Source of the DNA: Bacteroidota bacterium
Lineage (GTDB): Bacteria; Bacteroidota; Bacteroidia; Chitinophagales; JADIYW01
NCBI GenBank assembly: GCA_963169645.1
Contig: CAUJCO010000014.1
Coordinates: 129,001-193,000, forward strand
Length of the DNA: 64,000 bases
Direction of reading: 5' to 3'
Under the pieces are notes generated by a model. It did not search any database and was not told the origin of the DNA. It saw only the letters and a list, made by a program, of their open reading frames with translations. Shown here piece by piece: positions 38,101-46,287 of the stretch (the first letter of the stretch is position 1; each line of letters begins with the position of its first letter). A program made the position numbers and the translations under genes.

Positions 38101-39539
38101 GTATCTGCTAATGGTGGCAAATCTGAGGCAAATTCACCTAACTGATACACTTTTCCGTTTACTGTATATTGTATGGCAACACCCAAAACTTCATCCGGAC
38201 GAAGTTGTTGGTTTAAGGAAATATAGCCTAATTGTGCGTTAAAGGAATATTCTGTTGTGGCTAATTTTCTGGCACTTACTTTTTCAAAATCATCTACAGC
38301 TTGTAAACCGTGTCTTTCTAAGAAACTAATGGTACGAGATGGATCGCGGAAATCAAGTGCGTCTGAGCTTCTTGTTAAAATATTATATAAATTATTGGAG
38401 TTGCTTTCCGGATAAGGATTGGTATTCCCATTTAATAATGTTGGATTAAATACTTTATTAATCTCTCCTAAATCTTGGAAAGCTACCATTTCGCGAACAT
38501 CTACTGTTTGTCGCGTTTTATTGGTAATCCAAACTTCTATTTTATTGATATTCGTTTGTGCACTTACAAAAGGCAGTTTACTCAAACTTTGTTCGTACAT
38601 ATCTCTAAAGTATTGAGCAATAAAGAAGTGTCGGTTATCTTCATACTCATCCGCTTTTATATTAAAGCTTTTAGTTTGAGCTCCATTTTCTATGCGTACA
38701 GATTCTGTTTTAGATTTTTGTTGAGAAAGGATATTGGTGATGGTTAATCGGCCAAAACGCAATTGCGTTTTGATACCGAATAAATTCTGTGGTCCTTTTA
38801 TCAAGGCACTTCTTAAAGGCAAGCTAATATTTCCGAATTCAACACCTTGTATGATGTCATCTTCTTTTCCTTTGTAAGCTAATTTCAATTGGTTTTCAAA
38901 TGCGAAACCAGATTTTGTATTATAATTGATTCCTAATTTTATTTTATCTCCGATAGAAGCTTGCAATCCTAATTGGATATTCATATCGAAATCAAAATTG
39001 ATATTGCGGCGTTGATTTTGTAACAACACCGGATTATCTGTTCGTTGAGAGTTTACACCAATGGTTACATCTACATTACCTTGTGGTTTTATTTCTATTT
39101 TAGTGCCACCTAAAAAGCGGTTGGTTAATTCCGGACCTTGATATAAAAAAGGTTGTTTGCTTTTGCGTTCTGCTAAGTCAATAGCTCTGGAACGTTGTTG
39201 AAAATAAGATTGCTCTGCTTCTTTGTTGGTGTATTGTAAATATTCGTCATAAGTCATGTATGTTGGCGTTTTATAATAATCATCGCCAATTTTTTCATAC
39301 ACAATATATTTATTGGTTTTAGGATCGTATTCTACATTTTTTTGAATGATAGACGGATCTTTTAAATCTATGGTAGCTGCCGACTTTGTAGTAACAAAGC
39401 TGGTATTTCTATCCTGAATCGGATATTTTAATTTTAATTGTGCCGAATCTGTCGTTTGTGAAAAGAGCAAACTGTTGCCGAAAGCAAAGGCAACGAACAA
39501 CAAAATACCGATAGAAGTGTTATGTATAGTTCTTCTCAC
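32139..39539 (-). CDS. sprA: SprA, T9SS outer-membrane translocon and gliding protein
   Basis: A 2466-residue protein, the right size for SprA/Sov. It has a signal peptide and the SprA N-terminal region (YDPKTNKYIVYEKIGDDYYKTPTYMTYDEY at about 70-100). The rest is long beta-barrel sequence ending in a C-terminal strand RGGITFRFSLTP. SprA forms the very large single-chain barrel through which T9SS cargo leaves the cell. A lysine/glutamate-rich coiled-coil stretch occurs at about residues 1915-1990 (33565-33790). Neighbours ruvA and gcvH match other Bacteroidota. Cargo with T9SS domains is encoded at 9042, 21955 and 42188. Confidence 0.95.
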   Translation of the reverse strand: MRRTIHNTSIGILLFVAFAFGNSLLFSQTTDSAQLKLKYPIQDRNTSFVTTKSAATIDLKDPSIIQKNVEYDPKTNKYIVYEKIGDDYYKTPTYMTYDEYLQYTNKEAEQSYFQQRSRAIDLAERKSKQPFLYQGPELTNRFLGGTKIEIKPQGNVDVTIGVNSQRTDNPVLLQNQRRNINFDFDMNIQLGLQASIGDKIKLGINYNTKSGFAFENQLKLAYKGKEDDIIQGVEFGNISLPLRSALIKGPQNLFGIKTQLRFGRLTITNILSQQKSKTESVRIENGAQTKSFNIKADEYEDNRHFFIAQYFRDMYEQSLSKLPFVSAQTNINKIEVWITNKTRQTVDVREMVAFQDLGEINKVFNPTLLNGNTNPYPESNSNNLYNILTRSSDALDFRDPSRTISFLERHGLQAVDDFEKVSARKLATTEYSFNAQLGYISLNQQLRPDEVLGVAIQYTVNGKVYQLGEFASDLPPLADTTKTKDQIIALKMLKATSVRTVEPIWDLMMKNVYSLGAYNVNPDQFFLDIYYQDPGGGQKRYLPETPAPNAVAGQQLLKVLNLDNLNNQLDPQNDGKFDFIPNITITPKIGKIYFPVLEPFGSYLASKIGDPTVAAKYAYRYLYDTTKYAAQQFPEFNRFSLKGTYRGTDNSTFRLPGAFNLPQGSVTVTAGGTQLTENVDFTVNYGIGEVVIINQGVLNSGVPIDIKFENNVLFGVVNKTLFGTRLDYAVNKNINIGFTHLRLAEKPFTQKVNLNDDPVKNNVIGIDFNYATESKGLTRIFNKITAQDTKAPSKISASGEAAVFIPGHSKAINIDDAGTVYVDDFEGASTMFDLKGSFLTWSLASAPKGMPNIFGAEKFPEARVSDSLVYGFNRAKLAWYSIDPVFLGTSNSNPLNSTVQQETKNNIYTRQFYENDVFKNRQNSTITNPPLYTLDLSYFPKEKGPFNYETTPTVYSKGINNLGLLNNPETRWGGIMRTIESTSDFEAANIEFVQFWVLDPFKFSGADRKGNLYIQLGSLSEDILKDSKKQYENGLPRPNGGTTVDTSSWGVTPTIQNALTNSFDADPDVIKKQDVGLDGLDNDGERAFFANYLSNYASIVSNSAALDKMNNDPSGDDYVFNRDDRFGGEVGVITRYKDFSNTQGNSSNNISGNNSVNGNSKTQPDNEDLNNDNTLNETEEYFQYRIAFDDNFLANSPYIASKQGFQINGNDSAYWYQVKIPVKEFEARVGNIADFRSIRFIRMILSDFTDSVTLRLAEFGLVRNQWRKYDLSLSNPGEQLPGDETSGTEFNVTAVSVEENATRTPIPYAIPPGIDREQNISGYNNALQNEQSMSLQVCELKDGDARAVFKTTNLDLRNYKRLKLFTHAENFPGDKGSLFPIKDNDLTVFMRIGSDFTDNYYEYEIPLKVTPAGNYNPESEMDKRLIWPDSNQMNVLLDSLTAVKQKRNQSSASLILPYDVTLANGDKISIKGNPDLGVASVFMIGIRNPKRIIGENDDKDDGLSKCGEVWVNELRLSGFDERVGWAALGRVDMQLGNLGNVVFSGNMHTIGYGDLEQRLNQRYRDNYYQYDIATNLQLGNLIPEKAGLQIPVYAQFSQSISTPQYDPYELDVELEDKFDVINADGNLSKDRKKELVDSVKRVAQDVTTIKSFNVTNLHKERTNPQKEPRVYDVENFNLSYAFTQTDRRNPIIESETVTRHRGSLGWNFSPKPLVWQPFKKLKNNSIHLKPIKEFNINLKPNSVAFRTDINRQYGVQKIRDIGGDGLIIPATYDKYFTWDRYWSIKYNLTKSISIDFTANNKARIDEPAGAIDTKEKRDSVRRNFWKFGRNIGYDHIFNASYNLPFQHFPAFDWISVKTRYSADYSYLASSLELSSLGNTVKNGQNYQITGDVNFKSLFQKSKFLKPYTLTNPKKTKQEYADSYAKYKENENKVHEKIIKKSEEIEKKIKEIEVAENDTSKTKADIKKLVNDKKQLKNDLRQLKLEKRQLLVPENPKLEYAIRPLLMLQRASISYDVKGTTILPGLTATPLLFGQDFKQRAPGGAFLFGAQRDSNWLNKLAARNLITSDTLMNYQFIQTRQKAFNLRVTLEPYRDLRIEISMQKTQGETYSEFFKKTTAGGPYQHLTPQVNGNMSMSFLMLKTIFSKVDENNFSNAFYKFQELRETYSQKFGDRNPMSDSIYINDSISLPNFKEGYGPFSQDVLVPSLIAAYTGKDPDKVRLNPLRTIPLPNWRLTYNGFAKTKWGKKLFTSFNITHGYNSTFSIGSYVTNLNYIGQPGYYNEELYYVPERIDSLSGNYYSYYSIPQVTITEQLSPLIGIEISWKNSLITNFEFKKSRTLGLSLLDYRLTETRTTEYVAALGYKIAKFKLPFKIKGKKITLQNDINLRADFSYRDDKTVNYRLDQNIAEPTRGQKTVSLAATIDYIVNNKLNVRVFYDFRKTIPATLASYPQKTHRGGITFRFSLTP

Positions 39540-39554
39540 TAACTGTTTATGCTA

Positions 39555-39590
39555 CAAATTTATAAATTTTTCAAGCTTAATTTTATCAAA
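39555..39590 (-). promoter_or_regulatory. Possible sprA promoter inside the end of ruvA
   Basis: On the minus strand TAAATTTG (39555-39562) fits TAnnTTTG and ends 15 bases before the sprA start. TTTG (39587-39590) lies 24 nt upstream, slightly beyond the usual spacing. It overlaps the ruvA stop. Confidence 0.4.
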
Positions 39591-40156
39591 TCTTCCACTG
39601 TCTGCACATTTCCATTATCTTTCCATACTTTGGTAATGGCTTTTTCCGCTTGTGGTTTTTGAAAACCCAACATGGTTAAAGCCGCCAATGCTTCATCACT
39701 CATTACGGATGAATGACTCTGCAATAACGTTGCTTCCATTCCTTCCGAAGAGGGTGATTTTTTTAATTTATCTTTCAATTCCAAAATAAGACGTTGGGCT
39801 GATTTTGGTCCAATGCCTTTGATTGATTGTATTAAACGCACATCTTCCTGAATTATTGCCTTCTGAAATTCTTGCACCGTTAAAGATGAAAGCACCAAAC
39901 GAGCGGTATTGGGTCCAACACCGGAAACAGCGATTAAATGCAAAAACATATCTTTCTCTTCTTCGCTGATAAAACCATATAAAATATGTGCATCTTCTCG
40001 AACCACTAAATGGGTGAACAATTTTACAGTAGAATTTTGTTCTAATTGGGAAAATGTGTGTAACGTAATGTTGACAAAAAATGCGATTCCATTGCAATCT
40101 AAATATACATGCGTTGGCGTTTTGAGCGTAATTTTTCCATTCAAATAGGCGTACAT
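39560..40156 (-). CDS. ruvA: Holliday junction DNA helicase subunit RuvA
   Basis: A 198-residue protein. The start MYAYLNGKIT at 40156 is chosen because the OB domain begins there in the family; an in-frame ATG 13 codons upstream would add an unrelated tail. Two helix-hairpin-helix motifs are visible: LIAVSGVGPNTARLVLS and SIKGIGPKSAQRLILELK. The C-terminal domain that contacts RuvB has DEALAALTMLGF. RuvA binds four-way junctions and guides RuvB. It is 20 bases upstream of sprA. Confidence 0.95.
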   Translation of the reverse strand: MYAYLNGKITLKTPTHVYLDCNGIAFFVNITLHTFSQLEQNSTVKLFTHLVVREDAHILYGFISEEEKDMFLHLIAVSGVGPNTARLVLSSLTVQEFQKAIIQEDVRLIQSIKGIGPKSAQRLILELKDKLKKSPSSEGMEATLLQSHSSVMSDEALAALTMLGFQKPQAEKAITKVWKDNGNVQTVEDLIKLSLKNL

Positions 40157-40281
40157 AGTTTTTGGTTGTGGTGTGTTTTTTAGATTACAGCACAAAATAC
40201 CAAAAATTCATTAAAATCAAATTTTTAATATTGACTTTTAACCTTTTAGCTTCGGTGAAAGAACGGAGAAAAAAAACAAGC

Positions 40282-41955
40282 TTATTTACATTTAATTTTT
40301 CGAACTTTTAGCTTATCGCCCTTGTGTAAAATGGGATTCTTCTTAAAACCATTCCATTTTAAGATATCTTGTACGGTTACATCATCATATTTTTGTGCGA
40401 TACCATAAAGGGTTTCTCCGCTTTTTACTACGTGTGTTTGAAAACAATCTTTTTTATTATAAATTTTAATCGGGTTTATCTTATCTACAAAAGGTTCTTT
40501 CGATTTTAGTTCTTTCGATTTTGTGGCAACGGATGCTTCTTCATACGTAGTAATTTTACTACTTAGTTCATCTTTTATATTTTTACTTAAATAATTAAAC
40601 CGAACAAATTTCTTTAAATCATTTTTGTGTACATACACCAATAATTCATCGTTTACTTTTATCGTATTATCCGGCAACTGATTCCAATCTCTAATTTCTT
40701 TTACGGTGCAATGAAACCAAGAGGCAATGTTTCCGAGATTATCTCCTTTTTTTACGGTATAAGCTATTGTTTTATAATTAGCGTCATCCACTTTTGAAAT
40801 CGTAGCTGTAATCGATTGGGCTGTTACCTTTTTAGGTTCATCTTCCGCTGTTGGAATATCTTTCCAAGCATCTTTATTTGTAGTGGTTTTAGAAGTAGGT
40901 TTGGTATTAGTCGCTGTAGTTTTGGTTAGGGCATTTACGATAGGCGATTCTAACAATTGTTCTTCTTGTTCGCACAATGCTTTTTGATACAACGAATCTT
41001 GCAAACTCTGATACGCAGTAATTTTTGAAACCGGAATATTTAGAATGAAATCTTGTGGAATAGAGGTGGTGAGTAAAGATGGATTTTCATCAATAATAAC
41101 TTGCCTTGGAATTTCCAATACTTTTTCTAAATCCAACACCGTAATTTTATGGCGTACATTCACGCGGTGTGTATGTTCTGCTTCCATTTCTAACGGAGCG
41201 ACTCCGTATCTATCGGCATATTTCATGGCATATACAATAGCAATAAATGATGGCACATACGCTCTGGTTTCTGCCGGAAGATACGGACGGATATCCCAAA
41301 AATTAGTAGAACCACCAGCCTTTTTGATGGCTTTGTTGACATTACCGGCACCGCAATTATACGATGCAATTGCCATTTGCCAATCGCCATATAAGTTATA
41401 CGACTCCAGCAAATAGCGAGCTGCGGCATCGCACGCTAAATATGGGTCTCTGCGTTCATCGATGCGTTTATTAATGGTTAGATTATACCGCAATGCGGTG
41501 CTATACATAAATTGCCACGGGCCACTGGCACCGGCTTTAGATAGTGCAAATGGATTAAGCGCCGACTCTACTACTGCCAAATATTTCATCTCATCCGGAA
41601 TGCCGTATTTGGCTAAAATAGGTTCAAAAATAGGGAAGAATTTTTGGGCTCTTGCCAACATTTTGGCAATATGTGTTTTTCGTTTTTCATTAGTATTATA
41701 CGAGATGTATTTTTGTACATGGTCATTATAATCTAAAGAAATTGTTTTTTGTATTTTTTTTAGACGAACGGCAATTTGTGCACTCAAAACCACCGGATCC
41801 GGATCATCTTTAAACAATTGTTCTTCTGTCGGGATTTCCAACTCACTTTGATTATCTTTGAATTGTGATGGTGGTGCAGATTGAGCCAGCACTTGCCCAT
41901 TTAACCAACAAAAAAAGAAAAAAATATACCACGAAGTCTGCCTTCCAAATCTCAT
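40282..41955 (-). CDS. Lytic transglycosylase with two LysM domains (MltD-like)
   Basis: A 557-residue exported peptidoglycan enzyme. The signal peptide (about 1-25) is followed by a helical region and the SLT domain: LAVVESALNP with catalytic E130, then GASGPWQFM and a later ASYNCGAGNV. LysM1 is at about 399-440 (TVKKGDNLGNIASWFHC) and LysM2 at about 508-555 (HVVKSGETLYGIAQKY); a threonine/lysine-rich linker precedes LysM1. Such enzymes cleave glycan strands to 1,6-anhydroMurNAc products. The compositional island begins immediately upstream of it. Confidence 0.93.
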   Translation of the reverse strand: MRFGRQTSWYIFFFFCWLNGQVLAQSAPPSQFKDNQSELEIPTEEQLFKDDPDPVVLSAQIAVRLKKIQKTISLDYNDHVQKYISYNTNEKRKTHIAKMLARAQKFFPIFEPILAKYGIPDEMKYLAVVESALNPFALSKAGASGPWQFMYSTALRYNLTINKRIDERRDPYLACDAAARYLLESYNLYGDWQMAIASYNCGAGNVNKAIKKAGGSTNFWDIRPYLPAETRAYVPSFIAIVYAMKYADRYGVAPLEMEAEHTHRVNVRHKITVLDLEKVLEIPRQVIIDENPSLLTTSIPQDFILNIPVSKITAYQSLQDSLYQKALCEQEEQLLESPIVNALTKTTATNTKPTSKTTTNKDAWKDIPTAEDEPKKVTAQSITATISKVDDANYKTIAYTVKKGDNLGNIASWFHCTVKEIRDWNQLPDNTIKVNDELLVYVHKNDLKKFVRFNYLSKNIKDELSSKITTYEEASVATKSKELKSKEPFVDKINPIKIYNKKDCFQTHVVKSGETLYGIAQKYDDVTVQDILKWNGFKKNPILHKGDKLKVRKIKCK

Positions 41956-42187
41956 TTTTGCAAGATACGGAAAATGAAAAATTTAAAATCTTAAAATTCT
42001 ACTTTTTAATAGTTTTTTAGATTTTATTAATGAATATTTTTCTTTGATAAAATGTAAAAATATAAAACTTTATTATACAATATGTTATTTATGCAAAGGA
42101 AGTTTATAAAATATAGTAAAATTTATTTAACTAATAGACTAATAACAATTAAATATTTATATTTACATTTACAAAAATATAATTATT

Positions 42188-44380
42188 ATGAAAAATTTAA
42201 CAATCCTATTAATTAGTTTTTGGGCATTAAATAATTTGAACGCTCAAAGTTTTAGTCTTGGTAATTCTACTATACCTATGCAAATAAACAATGAAGGATT
42301 AAAATCAATTGATAATTCAATTTCAGGTGCAATAGGACAATTACATAATATTGGAACAACCATTCCAAACCCTTTATTACCAGCTATTGATTCTTTCACA
42401 GATTTAAATATACAAACATTAAGGTTTCCTACTACAGATTTTAATCTTTATCATTTTGGGATTAATAAAAAAGGGTATGGTTTTAATTATGATGAAGTTT
42501 ATTGGAACAAAAAATCAATTGATGGAACAAGTTCATCTGATAGAGCACAAAAAACACAAAATTTAATAAGCAAAGATGAAAGCTATTCAGCAAATATTAT
42601 TGAGTTATTCATAGAAACAGTTCATCAAACTGAAGAAAATAATAATTGTACTGTAAATGTAATTTACACACTAAATATATGGCAACATTTTAGGAATACT
42701 GGAGGTAATTTTAATTTTCATTATGATCTTTCTGGTAGAGATGTAATAACAAGTGGCTTAACTTCATTAAGTATTTTACCTGGCAATCCATTATTTAATA
42801 GTATGATGCAAGAAAATATAGATGCTATTCAATATTTAAAGAATAATGGAGTAAATGTAGTTGGTGTTGAGTACGATAATGAACCATATGATTGGCCATT
42901 AATAAGCAATCAAGACACTTTCAAATTAAATCAAACAAAAATAAATAATTATATTTCAGTAATTCAGACATATGATTCTATGATTAAAAGTATATAGCCA
43001 AATATGAAATCCTCCATACCATTTGCACATTATGGTGGCCCAAATGGAAATTTATATAATAGTTCTGTTTGGTCAAAAAATTTTTATGATGCATTTTCAA
43101 TTCATCATTATTCAAATCCTCAAAGTACGAATAAATTGTTTGGTATAGACTGTATAAAAATTGATTTACCTCCTAATGCTCCATTTTCACAAATCTTGGA
43201 TTTTATTAATAACGATATAAATGGTACTGGTAATAATGCAAATTGTGGCAAACAATTATCATCTCGATTATCTACACTTGATTCAAAAAATAAAGAATAT
43301 TGGATTTTAGAGTGGAATACAAGTGATAAAATTAATATAAATAATTCAATATTACATGCTGAATATTATTATAAGATGCTCTTTTCCGAATTTATTCCTA
43401 ATAATAGAATTAAAAATTGTATTTATTGGGCAGCTTCGATGGTAGATAATGGACCAGTTTTTAATCAAAGTTATCCACATTGGGGTGGGATGATGAGACA
43501 TAAAATTACTAATGCTAATGATTGGTTTATAAACAAACAGGCAACCTATTACCCTGCCCTATATTTTAATAAAATTTTTAAAGATAATATGAAATTAATC
43601 GATAATTATAATTGGAATAATTGGAGTGATTTTGGTCAAATACCGTCATTTATAAGAACTAATTTTAATTCTTTGAATAAAAATAAATTTTTTATAAGAC
43701 CATTCATTAAAACTTTGACAAACCCATTAACACACATAATTAATATGTATATTTATTTTTCAAATATGTCCTCTGAAACAGTCACAGTAGATTATTCTAA
43801 TTTCTATATCAATACTCCTTTTTATTCATGTAGTGGTAATCAAGGGGCGACAAATTATACTTTTAAAGCAACACCAGGTGGCATTGTAGAAAATTACTAT
43901 GACGTTGCTACAATTAATTATATTAAAACTAATTCAACTAACTGGGGAATTGGGCAAGAACCAGAAAGATGGTTTAACTATTCATTTACATCTAAACAAC
44001 ATCAAGGATGGTATGATTTTGATAGTTCAAATATTATTCCGCCTTATTCAGTAGGTATGATCAATTTAACTTTATCAACAAGCGAGTGCAATGGAAGTAC
44101 AAGTATAATTAATAAAGCTATAGACAAACAAGAGAAAAATATTTATAATAAATTTTTATTATATCCAAATCCAACTAAAGAGATTATAAATTTTGAGTTT
44201 AGTGATAATGGAACTAAAAAAATTGAAATTTATGATATTCAAGGAAAAGTAATTAAAAATATTATTACAAATGATAATTCTTACTATTTAAATATGTCTG
44301 GATGCTCAAAAGGAGTGTATATTTATACTATTCTATATGAGGATGGAAAAATTGAGAAATCTAAATTTATATTAGAGTAA
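42188..44380 (+). pseudogene. Clan GH-A-like glycosidase with T9SS domain, interrupted by an in-frame TAG
   Basis: One reading frame of 730 codons is broken only by TAG at 42995-42997. The first part (269 residues) has a signal peptide (MKNLTILLISFWALNNLNAQ) and the acid/base-type motif VGVEYDNEP (E232). The second resumes in the same frame three codons later and contains the likely nucleophile in WILEWNTSD (codon 375), WAASMVDNG and a C-terminal T9SS domain (FLLYPNPTKEIINFEFSDNG to the end). The stop lies between the two catalytic glutamates, so neither part should work alone. A single AAG to TAG change would explain it. Substrate unknown; GH51/GH39/GH30-like folds are possible. Sequencing error cannot be excluded. 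Confidence 0.75.
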
Positions 44381-44400
44381 TAAAATGATTTCTTTATTAG

Positions 44401-44426
44401 TTAAGAGTAATGTGCATTACTTTTAA
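44401..44426 (+). terminator. Hairpin after the broken glycosidase gene
   Basis: TTAAGAGTAATG (44401-44412) pairs with CATTACTTTTAA (44415-44426), one pair being G-U. The formal loop is 2 nt, so the inner pairs would open. A short T-run lies inside the 3' arm. It is 20 bases after the gene's stop and is a plausible weak terminator. Confidence 0.4.
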
Positions 44427-44599
44427 TACTTTCTGTTGCTTTTAAAGCTGAAAAATAATTAATATTGACGAAGAAACATGCTTTGATATATTTAAAAATT
44501 TTTATTGGTTTATTTTATCGTTTATTATTCAATTATTTCTATTTTTTTATAGCTTTGGTTCTATTGCAATAATGTACAAATACAATTAGTAGATTTTTT

Positions 44600-46273
44600 A
44601 TGAAAAATAAATTATTTCTGACTGCAATAGTAATGGGATGTGTTTTATCAATTAGTTATCTATATAATTTTAATTTTACAGGTATTGATGATGCAAATAT
44701 ATATTTTGTATATATGAAGCACCTTGCCAATAGGAATGGTTTAGTATATAATATCGGTGGTGAAAAGGTGGAAGGATTTACTTCTATTTTGTGGACATTG
44801 ATAGGAGCATCTATCTTCAAATTTACCAATAATATTGAGATAGGACTGCTTATTTTGAATCTGTTTATACTTGCATTTTCATTATTTATTTCTATTAAAA
44901 TAATTCAAACTTTTAATGTTGGAAAATTTGAAATAAAAAAGTATATTTTCTTTTTTATTGGGCTTTTATATATTTTTCCGGGTTTTTATGATTGGACAGT
45001 TTTTTCTCTATTAGAAACAGGATTATGGACATTTGAACTAATTTTAATGTCATTTTTATTGATACTTCCTTATATTAATCCAACAATTTATTTCAACAAA
45101 TCTTCAAAATGGATGCTATTTTTATTACCACTACTATTAATTACTAGACCTGAAAGTTTATTATTATGCTTAATTTTTATTTTTATCCGCTTTGTTCAGC
45201 TTTTAATTGAAAAAGAAAAGTTTAGTGTTGCATTTATTCATGTATTGCCAATGATTATATGTTATTTTTTAACTCTAATAATTTTAACTACATGGCGGAT
45301 ATATTATTTTGGTTATCCTTTACCTAATACTTATTATGTAAAAATTTCGAATGATGTTTTCAGTAATATAAATGAAGGATTTATTTATTTCTTTAAATTT
45401 ATTATTCGTTATAATCCATTCATTTTTTTATTTTTTATTTCTATTGTAGCTTGTTTTAGATATTTTTTAAATAACAAAAAAGTAAATAATAGATTAAAAG
45501 CGATTTTTGTATTGGCAATTATTTCCATTGTTGGTTTAGGTATTCCATTTTATACTGGAGGTGATCATTTTAGAATGGCTAGATTTTATCAACCTTATGT
45601 TCCAATTATTTATGTTTGCTTTATACTAATTATAGAGGAGATAAGTGAAAAATATAATTTCTTGCAGAAAATCTTTTCGTCTTATTTTCGAATATGTTTT
45701 TGTCTAATATTCCTTTCACTACTACCTACTAAAAATATTTATTCTCTATTCTTTAATAAGAAACATACTATAGCCATAGAATTTGAAATTGCGAAAGCAG
45801 GTAGAAAGATAGGAAATGAACTAAACTATTTTTTTAACAATACAACAAAACCATCAATTGCTATTATAACGGCAGGAGGAATAGCCTATACATATAATGG
45901 TTATGTTAATGATGTACTTGGGTTAAATAATGTGGAAGTAGCACATTCAACTTCAAATAGACCAAAAAATATTTTAAACGGACATAGAGCATTTAATAAA
46001 AATGTATTCTTAAAACAAAAGCCTGATTTATTCCTTTTTGAATTTACAAAAGATACAAGTAATTATATTCCAATTACAAAAAGAGAAAATTTTGATAGTA
46101 GTTTTGGTGGAAAAGTAATCAAACATATATATAAAGATTCTACTTTTTTAAATGAATATTCGAACGTTTATATAAAAAATAAAGAATCCAATAAAATCTT
46201 AATTGCATTTGCAAGTAATACCTTCCTTAATAATCTAGATAAAAATAAGTACGAAATTACTTTAGTAAATTGA
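44600..46273 (+). CDS. Polytopic glycosyltransferase of the GT-C class (AftB-like)
   Basis: A 557-residue membrane protein with about ten hydrophobic segments (to about residue 375) and a soluble C-terminal part. After the first helix come GIDDANIYFVYMKHLA (D30, D31) and GLVYNIGGEKVEGFTSILWTL, the arrangement seen in actinobacterial arabinofuranosyltransferase AftB and related GT-C enzymes, where the aspartates are catalytic. GGDHFRMARFYQPYVP in the middle is also shared with such proteins. It probably decorates a surface glycan from a polyprenyl donor. It shares the low-CCGG composition of the broken glycosidase. TAGCTTTG at 44550-44557 may be its -7 box. Confidence 0.75.
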   Translation: MKNKLFLTAIVMGCVLSISYLYNFNFTGIDDANIYFVYMKHLANRNGLVYNIGGEKVEGFTSILWTLIGASIFKFTNNIEIGLLILNLFILAFSLFISIKIIQTFNVGKFEIKKYIFFFIGLLYIFPGFYDWTVFSLLETGLWTFELILMSFLLILPYINPTIYFNKSSKWMLFLLPLLLITRPESLLLCLIFIFIRFVQLLIEKEKFSVAFIHVLPMIICYFLTLIILTTWRIYYFGYPLPNTYYVKISNDVFSNINEGFIYFFKFIIRYNPFIFLFFISIVACFRYFLNNKKVNNRLKAIFVLAIISIVGLGIPFYTGGDHFRMARFYQPYVPIIYVCFILIIEEISEKYNFLQKIFSSYFRICFCLIFLSLLPTKNIYSLFFNKKHTIAIEFEIAKAGRKIGNELNYFFNNTTKPSIAIITAGGIAYTYNGYVNDVLGLNNVEVAHSTSNRPKNILNGHRAFNKNVFLKQKPDLFLFEFTKDTSNYIPITKRENFDSSFGGKVIKHIYKDSTFLNEYSNVYIKNKESNKILIAFASNTFLNNLDKNKYEITLVN

Positions 46274-46287
46274 AAGTTCAATATAAT

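Larger units (their letters stand above)
41956..46287. other. Very AT-rich, CCGG-poor island between mltD-like gene and gatA
   Basis: This block contains a broken glycosidase gene and a membrane glycosyltransferase, both on the plus strand, against minus-strand neighbours. CCGG, frequent everywhere else in the window (ten copies in bases 1-1300), was found only once in these 4.3 kb, near 44989. Codons are almost all A/T-ending. No integrase, insertion sequence, tRNA or clear flanking repeat is visible. The 232 bases before 42188 and the 219 bases at 44381-44599 hold no gene. Horizontal acquisition is the simplest reading. Confidence 0.6.

Noticed and set aside
42995-42997. TAG as a recoded sense codon
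   Set aside because: Other genes here, such as the antitoxin, end in TAG, and no tRNA or selenocysteine-type element was seen; a nonsense change is simpler.
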